A stretch of 64,000 bases of DNA from Gammaproteobacteria bacterium (GCA_028821125.1 JAPPHD010000191.1:1-64000); one strand, 5' to 3'; counted from the first letter of the stretch, positions 41,965 to 51,829 are shown. Made by a program: numbers and translations. The notes: generated from the letters alone by a model not told the origin.

Positions 41965-43008
41965 TTATTTCGGGATGAACTTCTGCACCTGACCGGTCAG
42001 TTGCGCCTGGAATACACCTCCGGATCGGGAAACGGTAACCCCGTGGCCTCCGGTTTCCACAGCCAGCCTTGTAACGACCGCGCCGTCGAGATCGCGCAGA
42101 ACGCCGCCGGTCCAGATTTTCCGGTCACGGGTCATGAACAGGGCAGAGACGGGACCCACCGCCGGCCACTGGGCCAGAAACGCGCCATTGGCATCGAATA
42201 CCTGGATCCTCCGGTTATCCCGGTCTGTCACGTACACGCGCCCCCGGGCATCGATCACCAGGTTGTGGGGGAGCCCGAACTCTCCCGGACCCGTTCCCCG
42301 GGAACCCCACTCCAGCAGGTAGTCCCCATCGCCCGAAAACTTGACGATCCGGGCATTCCCGTAGCCGTCGCTGACGTAGATCTCGCCGCCGGGCGCAAAG
42401 GCGACGTCGGTAGGAAGATTGAATCGGGCCCGTCCCGTTCCCGAAACGCCCTTTTCGCCGAGCCGCATAAGCACGCGGCCCTCTTCGTTCATTTTGTAGA
42501 CGACATGACCGCCCGCATCCACCACCCAGATGTGACCCCGCGGGCCAACCCGAATCGAGTGGGCGCCGCACGAATGGCAGCCGGCCGGCCCGTATACGGC
42601 CGCGTAACCGGACGCCCCGGAAGCACGATGTTCCGGCGCGACCAGCGTCACCTTGCCCTCGCTAATCAGGCCGTTGCCCCAGGCTCGCTGAAAGTTGCCC
42701 GCGGGGTCGAATTCCATGATGGGGTCGGCGCCCCGGTGCAGCAGGAGAATGTTGCCGCCGGCGGTGGTCGCAACGCCAACGACTTCACCCCAGTGCCAGC
42801 GTGAGGGCGAGCCGACCGCGGTCCGCGCCGGTTCCGGCCAGGCCACCTCGTCATACGCCTGCCGACAATGCCCGGATACTGCGCCAACCAGCAGAAATGC
42901 AGGTAGAACCAGGCGGGCAAACGCCGCTCTTCCGCAGCGCCGGAGGGCATCCGGAAAACGACGCCACTCCAATGGCTCAATCCTCAAACAACTGCACCCA
43001 ACGCCCAT
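41965..43008 (-). CDS. secreted NHL-repeat beta-propeller protein
   Basis: Beta-propeller protein with NHL repeats. After a hydrophobic signal-like segment (FARLVLPAFLLVGAVSG) the repeats are evident: HSIRVGPRGHIWVVDAGGHV, FNLPTDVAFAPGGEIYVSDG, and FGLPHNLVIDARGRVYVTDR with DNRRIQVFDANGAFL. They resemble the propeller of peptidyl-alpha-hydroxyglycine amidating lyase-like proteins, but I cannot confirm its catalytic residues. The reading frame extends to 43146, overlapping the upstream lipoprotein gene; starts at 43008 (ATG) or 42987 (TTG) are more likely and keep the signal peptide near the N-terminus. The overlap suggests co-translation with the lipoprotein. Confidence 0.72.
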   Translation of the reverse strand: MGVGCSCLRIEPLEWRRFPDALRRCGRAAFARLVLPAFLLVGAVSGHCRQAYDEVAWPEPARTAVGSPSRWHWGEVVGVATTAGGNILLLHRGADPIMEFDPAGNFQRAWGNGLISEGKVTLVAPEHRASGASGYAAVYGPAGCHSCGAHSIRVGPRGHIWVVDAGGHVVYKMNEEGRVLMRLGEKGVSGTGRARFNLPTDVAFAPGGEIYVSDGYGNARIVKFSGDGDYLLEWGSRGTGPGEFGLPHNLVIDARGRVYVTDRDNRRIQVFDANGAFLAQWPAVGPVSALFMTRDRKIWTGGVLRDLDGAVVTRLAVETGGHGVTVSRSGGVFQAQLTGQVQKFIPK

Positions 43009-44836
43009 CGAACCCACCCTTTTGCTGCGCATACCAATCCAGCGCCAGCCACCGCCCGTACTGAAACTCCTCCGGCCCCCGCTGCCCGATATGCGCGAAG
43101 TAATCGTGCTGCCACCAGTAAGACCGATGCGAGTCCAGCCGCCCACTGGCGCTCCCCCGCGTGCCGCCCTGGTACGCCAGCGTGTTCCCCGTATACGCCT
43201 TCAGCTTCATGCTCCGGTGCCCGCCCCAGTCATAGGCCCCCCAGAACCACCCCTTGTACGGATACCCCTCCCGGTTTTCCCCTGGATCTTCGTCATCGAT
43301 GGCGAAGTAGTAAAAGTCGTGCCACCCCGCCTCCTGTTCCACGGCGCCGCTCTCATCCCGAATGGGCGATTCCAGGAGTATCGTATGGAAGGGCGGCTTC
43401 CAGTGCTTCTCATATCCCCCGGCGGCCGTGTGGGTCGGAAGGATGTCGGCAAGGTCCTGCAGCTCGTAGGTCACCCGCGGCACCTCATCCCACCGCACCT
43501 TCTCCCGCACGCCGGCGGTAAGCGCGCGCGCGTTGTCCCCGCCGATCGCCTTTGCCCCCCAATAGTCCACCGCCGACGACGAACAGTCGCACACGAACAC
43601 ATAGTTCACGTTCTTCTTCTCGCCGATGTCGATCACCTCGACCTCGGCATCCTCCGACGCCTCCACGTTCGAGGACAGGGTCGGCCACCCGTCCTCGACG
43701 AACCGCAACTCCGCCCGATTGGTCTCGAACACGCTGCCCGACCATTGCGCCTGCCACACCAGCACGTGCCTGCCGGTCTGGGTCTCCATGAAGTTGAGGT
43801 CCGGGTCCGGATTCCTTCTCGCCTTGTGGGTGCCGTGGTTGGTGACGACAACGTAGGTGAGTTGCTCGCTGCCCTGCCCGGGCGTGCCGTAAACATCGTC
43901 GATCCGCACCTCCACCCGCTCCCAGTCGTGAATGGAGCCGATCTGCTTCGCGTGGTACACGTGATACAGCATGATGATCGACTTGGTCTCGTCCGGCTCC
44001 ATGAACTCGATGAGGGCGGTGTAGAGCGTGGGCCGAATCCGCCAGTGTTCCACGTCCCGGTGCCCTTCGACGAACCGGTAGATCTGTTCCCAATGCCTCT
44101 TGTTGTTCGAGAACACGTAGTCCCGGTCGAAGTCGAAGTTGGTGACGAGGTCGAGGCCGCGCTGGTCGTGGCCGTCTTCGTTGGAGCGCTTGAGGATGAT
44201 CGGCGAGTAGTATCGCAGGTATGCCCGGCGCTCGTCGTTCGAGAGCGTCCAGTTCGGCGGCCGCTCAACCATTAGCGTGGCGGACGCGCTCGCCTCGCCG
44301 CCCGGGCCTTGGCAGGTCACGGTTACCGTCCAGTCGCCGAATTCGTCCCTTGTGTACGATCGCGAACCGCTGGTGTCGGTGGTGTCGCTCTCGGGAATGC
44401 CGCTGCAGCTATCGGTGTGACCGGAGTTCCAGGTCAGCGTCACGGTGCCTCCTTGGACGATCGACGGCGGGTCGAACGCCACTTCCACCCAGGGCGCATC
44501 GATGCCGGTGACATCCACCGAAGCGAGCGTTCGGCCGTCGAAGCTGTCTCCGTCCTTGAGTACGAAGGTGTTCGTACCGGCCGCTATGTCGACAGAGGCG
44601 GTGGAACCGATGCCGCACGCAAGACGCTCGCCCGCCTCCGTGAACACGCAGGCGCTGTCCGTATCGCTGCTCGACCAGGTGAGGGTCGAACTGCAGTGCG
44701 AGTCGCCCACCGCGATCACGCACGACTCGGGGGAGGCGGAAAGGGTGCCGGTCGGGTTTGGTGACGATGAACCCCCGCAGGCACCGAGCAGCAGACAGGC
44801 GGCGAACACCAGCGCCAGTTCGAGTGGTCGTTGCAC
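42977..44836 (-). CDS. lipoprotein with Ig-like domains and a Vps62-like C-terminal domain
   Basis: The first residues, MQRPLELALVFAACLLLGAC, form a lipoprotein signal peptide with lipobox LGAC. Two Ig-like modules follow (about 30-110 and 115-190; LSASPESC...TLTWSSSDTDSACVF and FDPPSIVQGGTVTLTWNSG). The remaining 400 residues start RYYSPIILKRSNEDGHDQRG and include IGSIHDWERVEVRIDDV and LTYVVVTNHGTHK, like Vps62/DUF946-type domains seen in secreted proteins. The track starts it at 44923, inside the ffs RNA gene; the GTG at 44836 avoids the overlap and gives a normal signal peptide. Function unknown; the NHL gene follows with a 32-bp overlap. Confidence 0.75.
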   Translation of the reverse strand: MQRPLELALVFAACLLLGACGGSSSPNPTGTLSASPESCVIAVGDSHCSSTLTWSSSDTDSACVFTEAGERLACGIGSTASVDIAAGTNTFVLKDGDSFDGRTLASVDVTGIDAPWVEVAFDPPSIVQGGTVTLTWNSGHTDSCSGIPESDTTDTSGSRSYTRDEFGDWTVTVTCQGPGGEASASATLMVERPPNWTLSNDERRAYLRYYSPIILKRSNEDGHDQRGLDLVTNFDFDRDYVFSNNKRHWEQIYRFVEGHRDVEHWRIRPTLYTALIEFMEPDETKSIIMLYHVYHAKQIGSIHDWERVEVRIDDVYGTPGQGSEQLTYVVVTNHGTHKARRNPDPDLNFMETQTGRHVLVWQAQWSGSVFETNRAELRFVEDGWPTLSSNVEASEDAEVEVIDIGEKKNVNYVFVCDCSSSAVDYWGAKAIGGDNARALTAGVREKVRWDEVPRVTYELQDLADILPTHTAAGGYEKHWKPPFHTILLESPIRDESGAVEQEAGWHDFYYFAIDDEDPGENREGYPYKGWFWGAYDWGGHRSMKLKAYTGNTLAYQGGTRGSASGRLDSHRSYWWQHDYFAHIGQRGPEEFQYGRWLALDWYAQQKGGFDGRWVQLFED

Positions 44837-44893
44837 TATTGGCGAGTTCCGGACAAAGAGGACTCCACCCTGCCGCGTGTCTGTGAGAAGAGC

Positions 44894-45007
<114 letters not shown>

Positions 45008-45132
45008 ATCGTTCCCGGTAGTCGGAACGCAAATGGTACCGTCAATCGGTTCGCCGGGGCTACTTGCGCGGCTGCGGCGGCCGCATGGTCGTTGAATGGC
45101 GCCTCGACCCCGAGGGAGCGCCGTCATCGGGC

Positions 45133-46044
45133 TCACTGCCGCACCAGCCGCATCTCCGGCGCTGTAGCCGCATGGGTGGAACGAAACGGGTTGATGTCGA
45201 GCCCGCCCCGCCGCAGGAACCGGCCATATACGGTCAACTCGTCCGGACGGCAACGCTGCATGATATCGACGAAGATCCGCTCGACGGTATCTTCGTGAAA
45301 GGCCATGTGGCGCCGGTACGACACCAGGTAACGCAGGAGCCCTTCCGGGGCGATCGGCAAGCCCGTGTATTCCACCATCATCGATGCCCAGTCGGGCTGG
45401 CCGGTGATGGGGCAGATGCTGCGAAAGAGGTCGGTATGCCATGCCGCCGTAACACGTCCGGCGGGCAGCCCTCCCCGTCCCGCTTCCAGGCCTTCGGCCA
45501 ACGTCAGCAACTCCGGATTCCGCTCGTAGTCGTTCACCACAACCCGTAACGCATCCAGGCTCTCCCCCAGCATCCTGGAGGTGGCTCCCAGCCCGTCCGG
45601 TTCCAACACTTCAACCACGGGCGTCGCGCCAAACGCCTCCGCCAGGTCGTTCTCGAGTATCTCCAGTACGTCCCCCCGGCTTTCGAACCGCGTCTCGGCA
45701 AAGCCATTAAGGTAGAGCTTCATCGACTTGCTCTCGACGAGGTTCGTCGACGTGCAGGGAACCCGTACTCGCAGTCCGGCGGCAACCGGTTTGCCCACCT
45801 CGTTCAACCAGGAAAACTCGTAACCGGTCCACAAATCCTCGCCGCGAAACGGCAGTTCATCTGCAATGCCCAGCAGGGCTCGCGCGCGGGATCGGGCAAT
45901 ACCTTCCAGAAACTCGGGTACAAAAGCAGCGGCGTTGCCCACCCGCTTGACCGGGATTTCGTCCGACGACACGATGGTTCGCACCAAATAGAAGAACCTC
46001 ACTACAGCGGGGCCATCTCCGGATGTCAATCGCGGGGCAACCAT
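45133..46044 (-). CDS. queF: NADPH-dependent 7-cyano-7-deazaguanine (preQ0) reductase
   Basis: Reduces preQ0 to preQ1 in queuosine synthesis. It is the long bimodular QueF type: LVESKSMKLYLNGFAETRFE in the first half, WHTDLFRSICPITGQPDW with the catalytic Cys in the second, and a nearly universal end EDTVERIFVDIMQRCRPDEL, YGRFLRRGGLDINPFRS. The track starts at 46206 inside the divergent symporter gene; the ATG at 46044, with GGAG about 10 bases upstream, gives 303 residues, near the usual 280. The start is therefore 24 bp from the AGCS gene's start on the other strand, a shared promoter region. It is followed downstream by ffs. Confidence 0.9.
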   Translation of the reverse strand: MVAPRLTSGDGPAVVRFFYLVRTIVSSDEIPVKRVGNAAAFVPEFLEGIARSRARALLGIADELPFRGEDLWTGYEFSWLNEVGKPVAAGLRVRVPCTSTNLVESKSMKLYLNGFAETRFESRGDVLEILENDLAEAFGATPVVEVLEPDGLGATSRMLGESLDALRVVVNDYERNPELLTLAEGLEAGRGGLPAGRVTAAWHTDLFRSICPITGQPDWASMMVEYTGLPIAPEGLLRYLVSYRRHMAFHEDTVERIFVDIMQRCRPDELTVYGRFLRRGGLDINPFRSTHAATAPEMRLVRQ

Positions 46045-46068
46045 TGCCACACACTCCGCCGGCCGCAC

Positions 46069-47451
46069 ATGCCTGACCGGATCCAGGAGGCGGCAGCCAT
46101 CTTTGCCACCTACGCCTGGGGCCCCTGGCTGCTGGTGCTTCTGCTCGGCGGAGGCCTCTTCTTCCTTGCCTATTCCCGGGCCCTGCCCTTCCGCTACCTC
46201 GGCCACGCCTTAAGCCTGCTGCTCGGCCGCCACGACAGGGCTGACGATCCCGGGCAGATCAGCCATTTCCAGGCGCTCTCGTCGGCGCTCGCGGGCACTG
46301 TCGGCATGGGAAACATCGCCGGCGTGGCGCTGGCCATTTCCATCGGTGGGCCAGGCGCGATCTTCTGGATGTGGGTCACCGCCGTGGTCGGCATCGCCAC
46401 CAAGTTCTTCACCTGTTCGCTGGCGGTGATGTACCGCGGCCGCGACAGCGAGGGCGTGCTGCAGGGCGGCCCCATGTACGTCATACGGGAAGCTCTGCCC
46501 CGCCGCTTTCGGTTCCTGGCGTACCTGTTCGCCGCATTCGGGCTGCTGGGCTGCCTGCCGGTATTCCAGGCCAATCAGCTCACGCAGGTGTTGCGCGAGG
46601 TGCTGTTCATTGAACAGGGCTGGCTCGCCGCGGAAGCGAACCATTTCGCCTTCAACCTGACGGTGGGCCTCGGGCTGCTGCTGGTGGTGGCTCCGGTGGT
46701 TCTGGGCGGGCTGTCCCGGGTCGCGAAGGCCGCCGCCACGCTGGTGCCCCTCATGTCGGTACTGTACGTCGGCGGCGCCGTTGCCGCGGTATTGCTGAAC
46801 ATCGACAAGCTGCCCGGGGCAATCGCCCTGATCGTCACCGACGCCTTCACCGGCGAGGCCGTGGCCGGCGGCGCCCTGCTGTCGGTGATTCTCTACGGTG
46901 TGCAGCGGGGCGCTTTTTCCAATGAGGCCGGCATCGGCACCGAGGCGCTCGCCCACGGCGCGGCGCGCACCCGTGAGCCCATCCGGGAGGGCCTGGTCGC
47001 CATGCTGGGCCCCGTCATCGACACTCTGCTGGTGTGCTCCGCAACGGCGTTCGTCATCTTGATCTCGGGAACCTGGCAGTCGGAGGGCGCCAACGGCGTG
47101 ACCCTCACCGCCGCGGCCTTTCAGGAACTGCTCGGTCCGGCCGGGCTGGCCATCGTCTTCTTATCGGTCGTCTGTTTCGCGGCCACGACAATGTTCACCT
47201 ACTCGTTCTATGGCTCACAGTGCGCGAGCTTCCTGTTCGGCGCCGGCAGCCGCCGCTACTACGTCTGGGTCTACCTGGCTTTCATCGTGATCGCCGCCGT
47301 GGTCACCATGCAGGCGGCCATCGGCATCGTCGACGGCGCTTTCGCCATCATGGCAATTCCCACCATGGTCTCGTCACTGTGGCTGGCGCCCAGGGTGATG
47401 GCGGCCGCGTCGGACTATTTTGCCCGGCTTCGCGCGGGAAAAGCCGGCTGA
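46069..47451 (+). CDS. alanine/glycine:cation symporter (AGCS family)
   Basis: Inner-membrane amino-acid carrier of 460 aa with about ten hydrophobic segments. The family signatures are clear: SSALAGTVGMGNIAGVALAI, GPGAIFWMWVTAVVGIATKF, LQGGPMYVIREALPRRFRFL, and GAFSNEAGIGTEALAHGAAR. It should import alanine or glycine with Na+ or H+. Length and topology are normal. It is transcribed divergently from queF with only 24 bp between the two starts, so promoters must overlap the opposite coding regions. No glycine riboswitch fits in that gap. Confidence 0.92.
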   Translation: MPDRIQEAAAIFATYAWGPWLLVLLLGGGLFFLAYSRALPFRYLGHALSLLLGRHDRADDPGQISHFQALSSALAGTVGMGNIAGVALAISIGGPGAIFWMWVTAVVGIATKFFTCSLAVMYRGRDSEGVLQGGPMYVIREALPRRFRFLAYLFAAFGLLGCLPVFQANQLTQVLREVLFIEQGWLAAEANHFAFNLTVGLGLLLVVAPVVLGGLSRVAKAAATLVPLMSVLYVGGAVAAVLLNIDKLPGAIALIVTDAFTGEAVAGGALLSVILYGVQRGAFSNEAGIGTEALAHGAARTREPIREGLVAMLGPVIDTLLVCSATAFVILISGTWQSEGANGVTLTAAAFQELLGPAGLAIVFLSVVCFAATTMFTYSFYGSQCASFLFGAGSRRYYVWVYLAFIVIAAVVTMQAAIGIVDGAFAIMAIPTMVSSLWLAPRVMAAASDYFARLRAGKAG

Positions 47452-47546
47452 ACGACCTTGCCTGCCTCGCACCGAAACCGTTCCGGGGCTCGTGTAGAAT
47501 CCGGCCCGGTTCCGCGGGGTGGCCCGCTATCGGATGAGGTTCAAAG

Positions 47547-50027
47547 ATGCGGGTAGCTGTAACACGCGCCCTGTTGCCAGTCTGCCTGCTCGCATGGGTC
47601 GCAGGCTGCTCGGGAAACGGGGCGCCGCCCGACCCTCCGCCACCGCCACCCACCGCCCCGGCGCCGCCGGAAACCACTTTCCAGGCCGAAATCCGCCGCA
47701 CCGAATACGGCATACCGCACATCAAGGCCGATGACTGGGGCAGCCTCGGCTACGGCTACGGCTATGCCTACGCCCAGGACCGGTTCTGCGTGGCCATGGC
47801 GGCCATCGTCTTCGCCACGAGCCGTTCGGCGGAACTGCTGGGCGAGCAGCACGGCGACATCACGGCCGATTTCGTACTGCGCTACCTGCTCGGTACGAAG
47901 GACGAATTCCGCGAAAAACACCTTTCGGACCCAAACGACGAGGTGATCCGGCTCGCAGAGGGATTCGCGGCGGGCATGAACCGCTATCTCCGGGAAACCG
48001 GCGTGGAAAACCTCCCCGGCGGCGACCAGGGCTGCCGGGGCGCGAACTGGGCCTACGAGATCGATGCGGCGGATGTCTCGATGCACATCGCCCGGGTGCA
48101 GCTCTCCGGCAGTTCCGACCAGAGCATCGTGCGCCGGGCGATCTTCGCGCCGGAAGGGCCCGACGGCACCGCCCCCGTCGGCTACAGCGACGCCGAACGG
48201 CACGAACTCGAGCGCGCGCTGGCCCGGGACGCCCACCCGTTCGGCTTCGGCGGCGACGGCAGCAACGCGCTGGCCGTGGGCCGGGACCTGAGCCAGACCG
48301 GCAAGGGGCTGCTGCTCGGCAACCCCCACCTGAGCTGGAGCGGCCCGCGCGGCTTCCACCAACTGCACCTGACCATACCGGGCGATTACGACGTGGCCGG
48401 CGCCGCCCTGCACGGCGTGCCCTGGGTGGGCATCGGCTTCAACGGCGACCTCGCGTGGACGCACACCACCTCCTTCGCCACCCGATTCACCCTGTACGAA
48501 CTGGAACTGAACCCCGAGGACCCGCTGCAATACCGCTACGAGGACGAGTGGCGCGACATCGTCAGCAAGGAGGTCACCATCCTGGTCAAGTTGGAGGACG
48601 GGTCACTTGAGGAGCGTACGCACACCTTCTACCGCTCGCATTACGGGCCCATCGTCAGCCTGGGAGAAGTCAGCGATCTGCTCGGCGGCTGGCCGCTGCC
48701 GAACGGCAACCTGTTCACCATGCGCGACGCCAACGCGCTGAACGACCTGCGGGCCGTAAACCAATACCTGGACATGGGCCGGGCGCACACCGTCGCGGAG
48801 TTCACGGAGGCGCTGAAGCGCATCGGCATCCCCGTATTTCACGTCTTCGCCGCCGACCGCGACGGCGAGGCCTTCTATGGCGAGATCGCCGGGATACCGC
48901 ACGTCACACAGCAGCAGCTCGACGACTGCGAAACCGAACTCGGCCGCCTGATCGCTTTCGGCACCAACGACGCGGTGCTCACCCTCGACGGCAGCAGCGC
49001 CGCATGCGAATGGGGCGAAGACCCCGACAGCCCGCCCGGCACCAACCTCTACGGCTACGAGGCGCGCCCGAAACTGCAGACCACCGACTACGTCGGCAAC
49101 GGCAACGACAGCTACTGGCTCAGCAACGCCGACAACCCGCTCACCGGCTTTCCGGTGGTGTTCGGCTGGCTCGGCCACGAGAACAAGCAGCAGTCGCTGC
49201 GCACCCGCATCGGCCACCTGATGGTGCGGGAACGGCGGGAAGCCACCGACGGGCTGGACGAAGCCCCGGGCTTCACCCTCGACTCGATGAAGGCATTCAT
49301 GTACCGCAACCGGATGTACGGCGCGGAAATCGTGCTGGATGACGTGCTGGCGATCTGCGAGGGGCTGACCGGCGTCGACGCGAGCGAAGAACGGGCCATG
49401 CCGGCCTGTGCGGCATTGACGGACTGGGATCGCAAGGTCGATCCGGAAAGCCGCGGCGCACAGGTCTTCACGGAATTCTGGCGTGCCGTTCGCCGGGAAC
49501 TCGGCAACGATTTCAACCTGCTCATCGAGAGCCGGTCGTTCTGGGCGGTGGACTTCGACCCGGCAGATCCGCTCAATACCCCGCGCGGCATCGACCGTTC
49601 ACGGTCCGGCAACCGGGAACTCGTGGTCTCGGCCTTGAGCGATGCGGTTGTGAATCTCGAGCAAGCCGGGATCGCTCTGGACGCCCCCTGGCGGGAGGCG
49701 CAGTTCGTCACCCGCAACGGCGTACGCATCCCCGTACACGGCGGCGACCCGGAAGCCGGCGTCTACGGCGCCATCTCCGCCAGGCTGAACGACGGAGGCT
49801 ATACCCCCCGCTCCGGCAACACCTACATCCAGGCAGTCACCTGGAACGACACCACCTGCCCCATCGCCGACGCCATCCTGGCGCCGTCACAGTCCATCGA
49901 CCCCGAATCGCCCCACTACGTCGACCAGACGGAACTGTACAGCCGCAAGGAGTGGGTGCGGTTTCCGTACTGCGAGGAGGAAATCGAGGCGGCGCAGATC
50001 GGGGAAACGGTGGTCGTGGAAGAGTAG
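47547..50027 (+). CDS. penicillin acylase-family lipoprotein (Ntn hydrolase)
   Basis: An 826-residue precursor. The signal peptide ends in the lipobox VAGC (Cys21), followed by a Pro-rich linker (PPDPPPPPPTAPAPPETT). The alpha chain starts with RTEYGIPHIKADDWGSLGYG, and YGYAYAQDRFCV is the usual next block. The autocatalytic cleavage site is HPFGFGG-DGSNALAVG, placing the nucleophile at Ser239. HLSWSGPRGFHQLHL and GVPWVGIGFNGDLAWTHT follow. These enzymes cut amides such as penicillin G or acyl-homoserine lactones; this branch has no known substrate from sequence. Anchoring in the outer membrane or periplasm is expected. It stands alone, 95 bp after the symporter. Confidence 0.88.
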   Translation: MRVAVTRALLPVCLLAWVAGCSGNGAPPDPPPPPPTAPAPPETTFQAEIRRTEYGIPHIKADDWGSLGYGYGYAYAQDRFCVAMAAIVFATSRSAELLGEQHGDITADFVLRYLLGTKDEFREKHLSDPNDEVIRLAEGFAAGMNRYLRETGVENLPGGDQGCRGANWAYEIDAADVSMHIARVQLSGSSDQSIVRRAIFAPEGPDGTAPVGYSDAERHELERALARDAHPFGFGGDGSNALAVGRDLSQTGKGLLLGNPHLSWSGPRGFHQLHLTIPGDYDVAGAALHGVPWVGIGFNGDLAWTHTTSFATRFTLYELELNPEDPLQYRYEDEWRDIVSKEVTILVKLEDGSLEERTHTFYRSHYGPIVSLGEVSDLLGGWPLPNGNLFTMRDANALNDLRAVNQYLDMGRAHTVAEFTEALKRIGIPVFHVFAADRDGEAFYGEIAGIPHVTQQQLDDCETELGRLIAFGTNDAVLTLDGSSAACEWGEDPDSPPGTNLYGYEARPKLQTTDYVGNGNDSYWLSNADNPLTGFPVVFGWLGHENKQQSLRTRIGHLMVRERREATDGLDEAPGFTLDSMKAFMYRNRMYGAEIVLDDVLAICEGLTGVDASEERAMPACAALTDWDRKVDPESRGAQVFTEFWRAVRRELGNDFNLLIESRSFWAVDFDPADPLNTPRGIDRSRSGNRELVVSALSDAVVNLEQAGIALDAPWREAQFVTRNGVRIPVHGGDPEAGVYGAISARLNDGGYTPRSGNTYIQAVTWNDTTCPIADAILAPSQSIDPESPHYVDQTELYSRKEWVRFPYCEEEIEAAQIGETVVVEE

Positions 50028-50164
50028 CCGGAAACGGACCCTCAGGTATCTTCGGCAAAACGCCGGGCAAGACGGTTGTTGGCTCCCACTGGGGCAACCG
50101 AATGAAACAATGCAGCGGCGGCCGCCCGTTCCCGGACTCGAAACCGCCGCTCCATAGGCAGCTT

Positions 50165-50315
50165 CTAGCAGCCTGTCGGACTTAGAAACACGATTCTTGT
50201 AAGTCTTTGTTTTTGTTGTAAATTTTTTATGTAGAATCTCTTATGTATCATTGAAATTAGTATATATTTCAATAAGTTATGAGTTTTCCAGTGCCTAAAC
50301 CCGACAGGCTGCTAG
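50165..50315. mobile_element. 151-bp MITE with 15-bp terminal inverted repeats
   Basis: CTAGCAGCCTGTCGG at 50165-50179 and CCGACAGGCTGCTAG at 50301-50315 are exact complements, enclosing an AT-rich core (TATGTAGAATCTC, TATATTTCAATAAG) unlike the GC-rich surroundings. No ORF inside. The outer CTAG could be a 4-bp target duplication. The right edge supplies the TAG stop of the neighbouring gene. It fits a non-autonomous miniature transposable element; the mobilising transposase is not in this window. Confidence 0.7.
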
Positions 50316-51829
50316 CGCGTCAATTCGTACATTGCGCCCAAGCTGATTTCGTTTACCTCCCTGGGGAGGACGGCGAGGACGATCGCGCGAGTGCCCATAC
50401 CCGGCATATCGGACGGGTCCATGACGCTCATGAACATTTCCACTTCGTCTTCATTGCCTTCGCCGCCGAAGGCGAGCAGGTCGCAATCGATTACGGGTCT
50501 GGTATAGAAGGAGTTGAACGCGGGATTGACGGCAGCGATTGTGCCGGTGAACTTGCAGTCGAGTTCTCCAAGGTCCGATTGGACAATCAAATTACCGACG
50601 AACGCGCCATGCTCGTCGGTCTCAAACATGGCGGGCAGATCGGCCATATCACCCAACGTCGGCGCCCATGCGCCCTGGATGCTCGCAGTCGAGCCGCCCC
50701 GCTCATAACCGGTGAACGCCCATCCCCGAAAGTCGCGCGCCGCCTCCCCCGCAATCTCATAGCTGCCGTCAATCCAGTCACCGCTTCGGAACATCGCGGA
50801 CAAAGAGACATCCTCGGTACCTCCAACGGGAGTAAGGCCGTCCAATTCGATCAATCCGGATACATAGACCACCCCTTGTGCGTCAACAGTGCCTTCACCT
50901 GAATTGAAGCTTCCACGAGCGACATGATTGGTTTCCGGATCGTTTGCGTTCGGCAACCAGGCGTACATCCTGCTGTCCGGCAACAGGACGAGGATGCCGT
51001 CGTCGCTCATGCCGTCGTCGAACGAAATGTGCCAGAGCCCCGCCGCCCCGCGGTACTCCCGCCTGCCGGCGGAAAGGTTGGCGAGGTGCCCGCTGGGCGT
51101 GTCCATCAGGCTCATCACCTGGATGGGCTGGTCCGACATCACCATCAGCGACCATTTGCCCGCGCCGTCACCCAAGCCCATGTCCTCGACATCCGCGGCG
51201 CTTATGGAGGTGGCGCCATTCGCGGGCACAGTGGCGCTCATGCTGTTGTCACCCGCCGCGCCCATGTCATCGACACCGGTAATCGTGAGGTTGGCCATAG
51301 CATCGCCGAGATTGATCACCCGCAACGAACTCCGCTGATTGGGGTTGTCGCCCGGGTTGAAGATCGGCACCCGGTGCATCATGCCCTCGCCGCTCACAAT
51401 ATCGTGCACGCTGATGAGCAGGCCGTCCCCTTTCGTACGGACATAGGCCAGCGGTTCGATATCGATCTCGTCGCTGGCGAGCACCAGGCGCCAGTTGCCG
51501 CTGCCATCGCCGATCCCGCCCGGGAGGCCCTTGTTTTCGTTGCCGTTCTCCACGTCCCCGGAGTTGACATGAACAGTCTCGTTCGCGCCGATGGACAACA
51601 TGGCTGTCTCCGACATCATGCCCATGTCATCGTAACCGGAGATCCGCACCATGCCGGCCCAGTCGGAATGATTGATTATCCTGAGGAACCCCTGCTGCTG
51701 ACCCGCAGCACCGGTCGACGGGGCATCGTTCGGCACGAACAGCGGAATGACGTGTTCACGCCCATGATCCGAAAACCCGGCCTGACTCCACCCCAGCAGA
51801 ATCGCCATAGCCAAAAACCTGAACTTCAT
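50312..51829 (-). CDS. secreted beta-rich hypothetical protein
   Basis: The start is the ATG at 51829 behind AAGGAGGG; the 55 residues before it in the track are not coding. A signal peptide (MKFRFLAMAILLGWSQAGFS) precedes at least two similar beta-sandwich-like modules: FLRIINHSDWAGMVRISGYD followed by ETVHVNSGDVENGN, and SLRVINLGDAMANLTITGVD followed by ATSISAADVEDMG. This repeat type occurs in surface or exported proteins of marine gammaproteobacteria, from memory. The C-terminal 250 residues (GLWHISFDDGMSDDGILVLL) are a separate domain of unknown kind. The stop codon TAG coincides with the CTAG edge of the adjacent MITE, so the native C-terminus may have been altered. Confidence 0.7.
   Translation of the reverse strand: MKFRFLAMAILLGWSQAGFSDHGREHVIPLFVPNDAPSTGAAGQQQGFLRIINHSDWAGMVRISGYDDMGMMSETAMLSIGANETVHVNSGDVENGNENKGLPGGIGDGSGNWRLVLASDEIDIEPLAYVRTKGDGLLISVHDIVSGEGMMHRVPIFNPGDNPNQRSSLRVINLGDAMANLTITGVDDMGAAGDNSMSATVPANGATSISAADVEDMGLGDGAGKWSLMVMSDQPIQVMSLMDTPSGHLANLSAGRREYRGAAGLWHISFDDGMSDDGILVLLPDSRMYAWLPNANDPETNHVARGSFNSGEGTVDAQGVVYVSGLIELDGLTPVGGTEDVSLSAMFRSGDWIDGSYEIAGEAARDFRGWAFTGYERGGSTASIQGAWAPTLGDMADLPAMFETDEHGAFVGNLIVQSDLGELDCKFTGTIAAVNPAFNSFYTRPVIDCDLLAFGGEGNEDEVEMFMSVMDPSDMPGMGTRAIVLAVLPREVNEISLGAMYELTR

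Noticed and set aside
41146-42804. 552-codon plus-strand ORF
   Set aside because: Runs antisense through GntR and the NHL gene and crosses a regulatory region.
42695-44275. 526-codon plus-strand ORF
   Set aside because: Antisense of the lipoprotein and NHL genes; Pro/Arg/His-rich and without motifs.
46044-46069. Possible riboswitch between queF and the AGCS gene
   Set aside because: Only 24 bp separate the two starts, too short for a preQ1 or glycine aptamer.
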